Below, piece by piece: positions 1 through 12,500 of a DNA stretch of 64,000 nt. Positions within the stretch are counted from its first letter, which is position 1, and every line of letters begins with the position of its first letter. The notes under the pieces are model-generated. The model had not been told where the DNA came from and did no database searches. It was given only the letters and a program-made list of their open reading frames with translations. This DNA comes from Mactromeris polynyma. Lineage: Eukaryota; Mollusca; Bivalvia; Venerida; Mactridae. The translations under genes were made by a program, and so were the position numbers. The stretch spans positions 2,170,001 to 2,234,000 of the forward strand of contig JASFXZ010000016.1 in the NCBI GenBank assembly GCA_032209605.1, written 5' to 3'.

Positions 1-59
1 TCTTCAAAATATTGAATACAAACATGTATACATGTTTGGAGGCAGAATCACAAATGGAA

Positions 60-206
60 CACAGGAGATTGTCACAAGTTCTCACCCTTTATCCCTTCCA
101 TGGTGTATGTATATATACATGTAGTACTATACAAATACTATAGAAAGGAAAAAGGGAGAGAACTCAGGAATGGGAAAAGGGAAAGAACTCATGACAATCT
201 CCTGTG
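60..206. mobile_element. Family A foldback element, copy A1
   Basis: Its ends are cacaggagattgtcacaag and gacaatctcctgtg, an inverted pair. The left arm has one 25-bp unit and the right arm two. The core is an AT-rich palindrome. It lies in the intron after e58. Confidence 0.85.
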
Positions 207-362
207 CAACCAGGAACAAGAACATACAGGCTGCTTGTATTTGATGTTTTGCAGCCAAGCATGTAATGTCTCTCTCTCTCTTTTGGTGAAAATGTCTGAA
301 AAAATACCGAATGTTTTTGTATCAAATTTAAATATTCTTCAGATGAATTCCAATCAACTTAC

Positions 363-532
363 CAGCCTTTTGTGAACATTATAGCAATTGGATTGAACAA
401 TATTTTTCTCTGATAAGAGATATCTTGCATGATGTCACGTGTCCAGTCCATTAAGTCCCGGATTTTGTTGCTTGGCGACGTACGGTCAACGTTCCATTTC
501 AATTTCTCCTTCACTTCCTCTCGTATCAATAT
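363..532 (-). CDS. Exon e58, last exon in window, just before the channel domain
   Basis: 170 nt, phase 0 to 2, residues 2142-2197: ILIREEVKEKLKWNVDRTSP, then SNKIRDLMDWTRDIMQDISY and QRKILFNPIAIMFTKG. It matches [39 protein letters not shown], the segment leading into the first membrane helix. The donor is gtaagt; the transmembrane exons must lie left of position 1. Confidence 0.96.
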
Positions 533-3500
533 CTACACAAAAATTGAAGTTCAAGAGTCAGCTGTTTGGCACCACAGGAGAATGTCACAAATTCTCTCCC
601 TTTATGGCTTCTATAGTTCTCTCCCTTTATCTCTTCTATAGAATATGTGGAAGGTATAAATGGAGAGAACTTGTGACAACCTCCTGTGTTTGAAATGTTT
701 ACCAAGTTAGGGGCAATAACTCTGTTTGCACAGATTTAACCAAAGGTCAAATCCCAGGTTCACAATTTTATATGCTCACTAATATGCCTGCGAAGATTAT
801 GTTAGTGTAAAAGTCAAGGCAAACTATGTTTATTCACAAAGTCTGTAAAATAGCAATATCACATTTATAAACTTGAGCTTTCAAATCCCAATAAAAATCG
901 TGAATGCATTTTGGATAAGCTACATTCACTTTCAGTGTTCCAACTGGCCTTCTTGTAAACAAAAGTACCATAAAGTCAGTAGTTAAACATTATTGTTTTA
1001 TGTTGTATACTAACAAAACTGAACTTATAAAATAAGTTCCTTACTGGTCAAGATTTTATCATTTACTAAACATAACAGAACACAAACTATCCCGTAGTTA
1101 CAAGACTGGTTACAATACTGTGAGTGACTTATTCCCAAGCTAAATTCCACCTGTTTTCTGACTTAGTATTCAATCAGAAAGAAATTGAGTTTCAAGTTTA
1201 ATTTTGACATAATTAGGCAAAATAGAACAATGAGCAACATATATTACCATAGAAAATTAAGTACAGAGACACCTCAATAGTAAGACCACCCATGGGACCC
1301 TTCAAGTCTCACAGGTCTTGTTATTGAGGCTATCCTAAAAGTTAGCTTGGACAAAAAGCAAAACAGTGAAAATGGACTTGAAAATCGTGTTCTTAATTAT
1401 GAGGCGGTATTATTAATGAGGTGGTCTTTCTGTGAGGTTTTACTGTATAAGTTAACATACCTTGTTCTTTATGCGGAAGTTTGTCTTCTGAAGTACGTCA
1501 TCTTTCACTACTTCTACAGATGTGCTATTTTTCTTGTAATAATCATACGCCTTCATTTGCTCAGGAGTTAAAGTGATACCTGACAATCCAGTGAAAATAT
1601 TGAATTGAACAGAATTATACACTTACACAATAAATAAACATAAAAGCTTTTCAACTAGCAACAAATATATTACAAATCTATGAAATTAAAAAGTTCATTT
1701 TAATGTAAAACTAGAATGCGTCCATAGGACACAGATGTCCCCACTTGCAGCCATTGTCACAAAAGCAAATGCTATTATTCTGCTCATAGTTTGTGAATGG
1801 ATATCAAAATTACCAAGTGAACAACTGTACTGATTATGGTGACAAGTCAAGGGCCATAACTTTACACTTACTAGACACAGGCAAACACGAAACCCCAGGT
1901 GCACAACTATACAGGTTGGTGAACATTCCTGTACAGTTTGGTGAGTGTAGCTGATATACTGTTGGAGATATGCACGGCACAAAATTGCATGCTCTGTATG
2001 CTATATTTTCAATAAATCAAGGGCCATAACTTTAAGAATCCCCAGGTGCAATAAAACACATGCATGTGAACATTTCTGTAAAGTCTTATAACTCTGGCTC
2101 ATATACTTTTGGAGATATGTGCGACACAATATTGCATACTCTGTAGGCTATATTTTAACAAAGTCAAGGACCATAACTCTGCACTTACTGGGCACAGCCA
2201 AACATGAAACCCCAGGTGCACAACTTCACATGCTGGTGAACATTCCTGTAAAGTTTAATGACTCTGGCTCATATTGTTTTAGAGATATGAGTGACACAAG
2301 ATTTTGTGACGGACGGAAGGACAGACAGACGGACAAGGGCAAATCTATGTGCCCACCCTTTTCAGAGTGGGGCATAAAAATCTGTCAATCCGTCATTTTA
2401 TTTCTACTAAAAATAAAATGATGGAATGTTTTAATAATACAAGTTCAATGTAGATAGATCTCACAATTTCTTGTCAACTGTACAATTAAAAAGCATATTC
2501 AGAGTCAATACTACATACCAGGAATGCCATACACTGCAACCTCTCCAGAGTAGCTCTCAAATCAAGCAAATGGCTCTATTCAACAACATTGTTATTATTT
2601 CATGTTGTTATTTTGTCATGAGTTCCCTCCCTTTATCCCTTTTAGAGTTCTCTCCCTTTATCCTTTCTATAGTATAGTAATACATATACTATAGAATGGA
2701 TAAAGGGAAAGAACTCTAGAAGGGACAAAGGGAGAGAACTTGTGAAATCTCCTATGGTCTAGACAGATTGCACTGTATATATATATATGTAAGTCTAACA
2801 CAAAATATAAATAAACATACGTTCTTTTAGCATCGGATCTATGTCGTGCATTCTCGCCAAAGTCAGATAGAAATTGAACCCAACGCACATCAAAGATTCT
2901 TTCAAAGCATTTTTCGCTGGTCCTTTCTGAAATATTTCAAAATCATCAACACTTGAAATTAAGGATTTTTTTCAATCCAACCATTGACGGTGGAATATAG
3001 AAATTAAAACAAAGACCATTTCTACATTCATGTACGGAGACATATATTTACATATCTTCCACCCGGCTGCTTTGCTTTTCCATTGTTATGACATAAATTC
3101 ATATTTTAAATATCCAAGATAATTTGATACTTGCATAAATATCAAAGAAGGTGAAGATGTATGGGTATACATCAGTAATTGAATCACAGACAGTAATACA
3201 TGTATGGGTATACATCAGTAATTGAATCACAGACAGTAATACATGTATGGGTATACATCAGTAATTGAATCACAGACAGTAATACATGTATGGGTATACA
3301 TCAGTAATTGAATCACAGACAGTAATACATGTATGGGTATACATCAGTAATTGAATCACAGACAGTAATACAAGTATGGGTATACATCAGTAATTGAATC
3401 ACAGACAGTAATACATGTATGGGTATACATCAGTACTTGAATCACAGACAGTAATACATGTATGGGTATACATCAGTACTTGAATCACAGACAGTAATAC

Positions 3501-6500
3501 ATGTATGGGTATACATCAGTACTTGAATCACAGACAGTAATACATGTATGGGTATACATCAGTACTTGAATCACAGACAGTAACCTTTATATTGTCAAAT
3601 CAAGCAGCTCTTTATATTTCGATTATAACAACAACCAGATTTGAACACAAGGCCATGTGTTCATAAAGGATAAACTGATCTGGGTCAAGTTGATCCTGTA
3701 GTATGTTTTTCATATTAACTTAAAGCAATGAAATAATTTATACAGAACTTTCCATATACAAATGCAAAAATACCTGATATTTGTCATATAAACGTGGTTA
3801 AAACCTTCAGAACTTTACCTTTTTGTTGACAAGTTAAGTAGTTAAGACTAAAATTGGTCTTGGTAAAATCAGAATCAATTTACAAGAATTGGCCTTTACT
3901 CATTGATTACTATCTTTTTCTTAATGAATTTGTAATCAAAATAAAGTCTTAAGAATTGTGGTAAACATTCATATATATCACATTATGTTAAAATGATGTA
4001 GCTTTGCATAGTAATTTTTCAAAGTTTGAAAGACCCTACATCTGATCTTGATCCTGATCCTGAAAACTAATTCTTTGTGTATATGGGGGGTATAGTCACA
4101 TAGTGCATTGTAGATTACTGATATGTGATAATGTTGGTTCTTCATTACAAACAATGTGACTAATTAAAAGAAGGAATGTATCGGGGAAAGAAATGAAAGT
4201 GAAAACTCACCACAACACCTTGCAGTAAACTACCACCGAGTGAAGCAATAGACTTGGCAGATTGCATATACCCATTGTCAGATTTTACAATGTCTTCAAG
4301 TTTTGGCTTCTCTGACTGATGCATTTCATAGCATTGTGTCATACATCTGTACATTGCTTCCTTGTCAAGTGTATCTTTTACTTCCTGTTGAGGAAAGAAC
4401 GCAATAACTTGAGTAATGTATTCTTGAAATGATAATATAGTCGGACCATATTTCGATACAACGGCAAAATTGACTCAAGCCAGTTTGACTTTTACTAAAA
4501 ATATTTTTTTTAAAGGACAAAGCAAATTGACCAACATAAAAACCCTAAAAATTAATAAAATCAGTTACCTTGGCAACTTGAGAGGCAGCAGGTCCATTCT
4601 CTTCAATAAGTGACATGATAAGAGATGATATTGACTCTCTCAACTCCAATACCTACAGAATAGTGAGATAAATTTCTTCGCTTCAATTTTCCATACTTTA
4701 TATACTTTTTTTCTGTTTTCGGCTCACTTTTACTACTCGAGTCGCAGCATTGTGTGTAAGCCAATCAAATCTAAACTTAATGTTGATGTAAATTTTAGAC
4801 AGCAGAGCACCATATGTAAATTTGATGATTATTTGTTCTTACCTGCACATAATAAATGCTGCACTGGAACAGACTAAATTTGCATGTCCCAAATTATGGT
4901 TTAATGTAGATATCTATAACACACAGTTGATGCTGAGGTACATGATGGTGCAACCTGCACATGTATGCTATGATATGTCCAAGTACCATTCAGCAAAATG
5001 AAACACAAATATTTTATTTCATAGCTTCGAATAAATTTTAATTGCATATGTAAACATCTACATTTACATGAGTCTTATTTCATGAGTACTGACCCTTTCA
5101 GTTCTGTGGGTTTTAAGTCATATAAACAGCCAGTGGTGACTTATGGAAATAGAACAGAATAAAGCTGTAGATTACCTTCTCTGGTGAACAGTCGGCTATT
5201 TCACCAGCTCTGAGAATAAAGTTGATGTAGTCGATAGCTTTCTTGTTGTAAATCACTTCCCTGTTTTCCTGATTTCCCTGTAGGTAAAAACATGTACATA
5301 TACAGTTCAAACTTTCCAGTGTGACCCTCTCATGATGCACCTATCATATACAGTGCAACCTCTCCAGTGTGACTCTCTCATGATGCACCTATCAATATTG
5401 TGCCCCAGGGTAGGGGACAGCAGATTGACCCAGAGGAATTAGACGATTTGTAGTTTTGGGTACCAACTCCCAACACTAGGGCCAAGCATTTTGTCCACAG
5501 TAGGAGATGCTAATTCTCCACTTACAGGATCTATTAAACTTCCTGCCAAAGTCTACTTCCCGGGACTCGGAATCAAGTCTTCTGTCTATAGTCCTGTGTA
5601 TCCTTGCCACTCCCCCTGGGGCAAACCATTGATAAGTGCAAGAGCAACAAATTCTCTTTAACAACATTTTAATTTTCCTGTTGTAAACTTCTCCTACCTG
5701 ACCTGCCTAGGGCAACAATCCCTCAACACCGGCCATAATTTGGGTCTCCAAAAATGTTGCAATATACATGTATGTGTATAGTTCATTGTATCACAAATTG
5801 TTACATTTTAGTTGATTTTACATCTCCAAAATTAATGATAAAGTTCTGAAATATGTAACGTTAAACAGACAAAGTCACATTACACAAATTGTTTGACTTA
5901 TGTACCAGAACTCATTGAACAGGTGAAGAATATAATGTAATGCAAATCAATTCAATTAAATAACAGGAAGATTTGGATCAGTGAAATCGAAATAGAACTA
6001 CATTAGATAACCGCTCAAATAAGACTACCGTATTTACATAAACTACAATATTTAAAACAGGGTAATCCAATGAATTTGGTAGATTGCAATAATACCTTTT
6101 GAATTATAATGTAAAATGGTATTGGTATGTAATATTCCCTCGATCAGTAAATGAAAATTTTATCCGATATTAACATCACATAATATAACATACTGAGCAA
6201 AATTCGTTGAGGGTATTAAACAGCTGTATGACAAGGTCCACAGTTCTAGCATTGATACTGGAGTACACCACATTCAGGAATTGTGCCGTCTCTCCAATGA
6301 TGTTCAGGGACTTCACATTGTCTGGCTGCTCACGTAGGTAATTCTGTTACAAAAAGGAAGTCAGAACTGAGCAGAGAAGAGCATAATACAGCTTATCATC
6401 ACTATAATAGAACAAAATGTTATACTAAAACATGCAAAGAATATAATGGTTAATTGTATATTTGTGTAAAAGGTATCATTATCACTTAACTGTAACCAAT

Positions 6501-9500
6501 GAATTTTCATATAAATGTTTTTTCTTGTAAATTTCTTAATGTTCTGTATATCTATACTTAACTACATGTATTACCAATGTCTTGTGTTACATACTGTTGT
6601 AAACATGCATATATCTTAGTGGCTTACAAGGAAGACTGAGCTGGCCCAAGTGTGTTACCTCTTTAAATAAAGTCATTATTATTATCATTTTTATTATTAT
6701 ATTATCATTATTTTGTTACTACATGTATTATAAATTTTCTCGAAGCGCATGGTGCAATTGATAAAAATGTAACACTTATGGAAAATATTATTTCTTCAAT
6801 ACTTATTTATTTATGAACAAAATGTAAGACATTAGTACAAATTGTGATTATATACTTTGTATTTAGACAACATATTATGGGCTAGGGTCCATAAACTTCA
6901 AATATGCACCATATTGTATTGTCTCACTCGTGAAAAAGATAGTCATCCATATTTTTTCGGGGCAATATAAGTGATATTTATGGAAATGAATCTTCAGCAA
7001 TATCTTCTCGAAGACCTTGATATTTTACCTGAAGTCCAACATGTTGACCATCACAGATTCTTGCCAAGACTTTCAGTACAAGTTCTATACAACCATCATC
7101 CTTATACTCTAACATATCTGCTACACTCTCATCCATATCAGCAAACATTTGTTCCGCACTATCTTCTTCTTCTTCCTATAACAGTGTACATGTATGTGTT
7201 ATTATTAAAGTGTCACTTCTATTCAAAGGGCCAGCCATTTCTAACTTATGAGACACCTGTCTGAGAGCATTTACTTCCTGATTCAATTCATTTAATGTCA
7301 GGCACCTTGCAGGAAGGCAAATGGTAACCATTATTTAAATAGCTGGTGGCTCACCAACCAGATCTGTATGGACCCCCTACAGGAATGTGAGCCTTGAACT
7401 TCCCACTCTCATGGTGGATGCCTTGACCACTTGGCCGCTACAACAGTTGATGAATGAAAACAATCAAAACAGATAGTATGCACAATTAATGAATTGCATT
7501 TTAGTTATATAACTGAGTCACATCAAAATGTGCACAAATAGGGTTCTGACATACAGGTTATACATTATGTAACCTTCCCCACATTCATGCCAACAAATTA
7601 TCGTGTCAGCATCATAAGATCATATCGTGTCTCCATCATAAGAACAGGTGGGGTAAGTTCACAACAGTAAATAGGAACCTTGTATAACTTTTGCCTGATA
7701 GGTTACACAATATGTGCTAATTGTAAGCAAAACCTGTGGAATTAACACAATACGAAGGTAGAAATAGAAACAACCTTCAATCAAGAAAGTAACATACTAG
7801 CTTTAATTACCAAAAGTCACATTTTTAGTGGTTTGATTCTGTGAAACATAATTATATACCTCAATAGTTATGTCAACCATTTCTATCTCTCCTGTATCAG
7901 GCTTGAATTCTATAGCAAGTTTCTCTGGCATTTTGTCAGGACTACCAGGTTCCAGCAGATTTTCGTTACTTCTATCACTGATGTAGTCCTTAGACAGCCC
8001 ATTGGACACAGGAGGAGGTTGTGACTTCGCTTTCTTCCTCTCTGAATTCTTACGTTTCTTTGACTTCTTTCTCTGCTTCTCTGACACTGGCTCTCTAGCT
8101 CTGCTTAAAGCACGCTAACAAACAAATATGGCAAAACAGGATAAGTCCAATCTCACAATGTATTTTTCAAAAATGTAAATGTTAAACTGGGCTTTAAAAT
8201 ATCTTTAAAGAATTATTTACTGGAAGGCCTTTGTCTTGCATCATGAAAACATAATTTTCAGACAGTGCTTTTGATGCACCTTTGATTTATTGACATTTTC
8301 ACTACATTTTAATAGTGTTTCTGTTTCACCAAAGAACAAAGTAAGGTAAAGAATAGCTACTTCGCACTGTTTAATCTCCTGTCAACATTATTTCAGAGAA
8401 CAAGTTAATGTATGACACCTAATTAATTAATATTTATATTTGAGATTAAGTCCTATTGGTGCTTACTTTCAATATTGTATTATTATATTTTTGATATTTC
8501 AAATACTGCTGCCTCATGTTAATCTTAACATATTCTAAGTCACAATCAAGATGTTATATTTTGAGTTGGAACAGTTCAGACATAAAATTTAGAAAAGAAA
8601 AAAGTGTATAATGGTTTTGTCACTGCATTACAAATATTCTTTGAGTTTTTGTTCTTCAAATCTTCAAATTTTGGTAAATATTAAAAATTATTTTCTTTTT
8701 CTTGTAAGATCATTTGAAAATAAAACATACCATATTACAGTACTAATACCCTAATATTTTGACATAGAACATGAATTCCCACATAATGCAATTAAAGATT
8801 TTTGTGTTAGAAGGTTTTTTCAAAATTGTGCCATGCCTTTACAACAAATTATGCATAATTATATATTTGAGGTACAAATTGTTCAATAGGAAGTTAACGT
8901 ATACAATTTTTACAACAGGGGAAAAGGTCAATGGGGTTATTTCTCACCTGTGATAGAGATGAATATGATAATGAAGGCTGCATGAGCTAGTGCTTAAAGG
9001 TTTTTTCTTGGGGAAGTCAGACAGTCATGTGTGCAGTGTAACATTCAGTGAATTATGTCTAATTCATCTGTGAAATTTTGGATAATAAGTAAAACTGGAA
9101 CAATCCAAAATGGGTGCATTTAATGTAAAAAAGGTTGGTGTCTCTTGTGATTTGACGTGGTGTGATTTTTAGGTGCTTCAAAACATGTTAAGATAAGTGG
9201 TAATTGAAGGAATATTAACTATTCAAGTATACCTTCCTGTGTGCTCGCTTAACTTTAATGATGTAACGCTAAATAGAAAGCAATAATCTGAGAATAACAA
9301 GGCTAGACCTAGAAGTATACAGTGAAATGCTGAAAGAATGAAAATCCACACACTTCATAATTAGTGGTTTTGCAACACTAAATATGAAAGACTGATCATG
9401 CTTCATATTTCATACCTCATGTCCCTTCAAAGTAAGCAACTCAAAGGTGTTAATTTAAATAACAATGCAGGGATTTCCCTGATGCAGAAATCTTGAGTCC

Positions 9501-12500
9501 CTGACTCCCTTTTCTTTCTAGGCACTCCCGCATTTTCAACTTACTGAGCATCCCTGGGACACCTGTCAAGTATAAACTGCATATCTGGGAACCTACAAAT
9601 GTACTAAGGACCCTCAATTTGTCAAATACGAGGGTCCAAGGACCCCTAGCTGAAAAATCCTAAGGAAAACCCTGCAATGAAATTGCACCTGACCAATGCA
9701 ACAATCATGTGAGAATATGATGGTGCACGTCCTCTCAGAAAAGTTACTAATGTTCCACCAATGTCTTGGCATTATAGGACAAACCATCCATTAGCTTTGA
9801 AAACAGTTTGCCATTGAACATGTTCATTTAAACTGCTAACATAACAAGGCAGAAGCAAATTAAAACAACATCATTCAATCAATTTGACATTCATTTCAAA
9901 GTACATAAATCCCCAATATATGTTAATTGCTACATTCTCACAACTTTTGCTGAGCATATATATATATATATATATACCTGTATGTGATGTGATTTGTCAT
10001 AATATGAATGAGTTCAACGTACCCATCCATGCATCTTTTCTTTCTTCAGTCTTAATTCATAATGTTGTATCTTCTGCAGAGCCTTTCTTCCCAATGTTAA
10101 AGATGTCTGGAAGCTTCCGAAGTTGGACATGAATTCTCCACGACGTGCTTCATGCTGAGCAAGCAATGCTCGTCTAAAATACAGGACTAAATAGATGTAT
10201 ACAGTTCTTATTCCACCTTTTTTGAAGTGCTCTCTTAATTGAAGATAGGAAAATATCAAACTATTGCAGTAGTGTACACAACACAAATGATCCATAGAAA
10301 TTACAGAAAGAATTCCACAAAAATTTCCACAAATAATTACACAATAAGTTTTGCCTTGAACGATCAGATAACATTACAAAGTGACCACATGTACCGCGGT
10401 ATTCCAAAGTATGATTATTTTGAAGAGAAGAAGAACATATAATAAAAGTACTGTATACATGTATATCTTTTTTATAATATCATAATGGTTGGTTATAGAA
10501 TAAGACAGAAACGATAGAGAAAAAGAACAACAAAATAATGAGCTAATAATCAGGATGAAAGTCCAGCTAATACTCATCTGACTGTCTACATACAGATATA
10601 GGTTATATTAGTACAAAAATGAAGCAATAAAAAAACAATTAATTATTGTCATTGAACACAAAATATTCTGTGCCTGTTTGTAGTACATGTATCACAATTT
10701 CCTTTTCAGAAATACTAATATTTCCTAATTGAAAACCTTGGAACTTTTTAATTTTTAAATATACCGTTACAAAATCAACTGTTCTAGTGTTAGTTCATCT
10801 TGTACTACAACTATCAGTTTCCTATAGTAACGATGTCTAAAATCGTGCATAACCTTACATAGATATACTAGAAATATGAAGCTATTAAAAAATGTGATCC
10901 TAGATTGGTCTTCAGTATTATAGTTCTTGCTGCTGTAAATATTTTGTCCCTTTTATGGTGTTTTATATAAAGCAACATTGCTTTGGCGTAAAAAAATATG
11001 TTTGTTTCAGGTTTTCCGACCTTATATACCATAATTTCTTGCCCCGACCCTAGAACATTTTTTCGTGTGTTAACATTTGTTTTTCTTTTTGGTAAAATTT
11101 CTTCTTCTAGGAAACATTTCCTTGTGTGAATTTTTCTTTAGGTTCATAGTTCTGCCCAGTTATTAGATGCTCTACGAGTATTCCAGCTATACAGCATTAT
11201 ATTCACCTTCATTAAACAATATCCAAGTCAAAAGGTAGAAGGGATTTGTCTTTTAACATATACATGTATTTATTTAAATCTTTGTTTAATTTGCTTCTTT
11301 GAAAATAAAAAAAATCTCCAAAAATATTTTCCGACCTTACCTACCCGATTGTTTTTGGGCATGAAACCTGAAACAGATACATTTTTTTAGGCCTTATCAA
11401 AAATCAGTTATGGCAAACCATCAGTCATTTGATATTGTTTTCGATAACTACAGTCAGACCACGTTTGCAACAAACCTTTTTTTCAGAATAACATCCGAAA
11501 TACATATCAGGTCCCGATATATCTCTTTATACACTGATTGAAGTGGGTTATTCAAAGCATTGTACTGTTCAAAATAAAAATTCGGAACCCGATGAATTTG
11601 AATGAACGAGGTCCGACTGAATTTTGCATATAAAAAAGTACATTTACTTGAGATCAATCTAAGATAACTTGATTTAAATCATTTCCTACAGAACTCATTC
11701 TCATTTATGTGTTAAAAAAATTAAAATTATTAATTCACTCAGTAAACTAATAAAAACTGAAACTGTTAAAAAGTTTTTCCAAGTTCAGAAATGTATTGTG
11801 TTATGCCTACATATGTCATGATAAGAATATGTGGGATTTAAAACTGAGGGATCGAGGTATCCCCTTGAAAAGCAAGCGAATGAAGCATTAGCATGGAACT
11901 GTGACATAAGCAATATGGCACAAACATCCAAACACACGCGATAAGCATCAGTATTTGAATACATTTGCATAAAACGATGAATTATGTTGCATGTGTTAAG
12001 GTATTCAAAATTTAGAAAGCACTTCTAACTCTATTGAACCGTACTTTCCGCTTTTTTCGTATTTTCGATATCTGTAAAAATATGTTGAAAGCGTTCATTA
12101 AACGACCAATTATGTTAAAGATAGCTCCTGTAATGAATTATTAGTACAATAAAGACATAACGCAAAATAAACTGTTTTTCATTAATGATAATTCCGTGAC
12201 AATATTAGGGTGCTGAATAAAATGATAACCTTTTTTGGTAAGAATTTTTGACAACTATATAACTGATGTCAAGGAATTATAATGAATGAATCAACTCATT
12301 TAACTCAAACACAAGTGGAGTCCACTAAGGTATGATTTAGCTGGAGCAATATGAAGAAAGACATTTTCATAAAAAAGTGTTCTGTAATCAGATAAACATT
12401 AGTATAGAAGAGGCATATAAGATAAGACAAGAATTGCTATAATTGCTTTGTTTTGACAATTTTAATCTTTTGGCTCCACCTATGTTTTCTTACAACATTT

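Larger units (their letters stand above)
8115..10022 (-). other. Introns around e49
   Basis: Apart from e49, the possible repeat at 9466-9676 and a TA run, this stretch is plain AT-rich intron. I see no further gene. Confidence 0.6.

Noticed and set aside
3157..3583. CRISPR-like array
   Set aside because: Head-to-tail 43-bp units with no unique spacers, in a eukaryotic intron.
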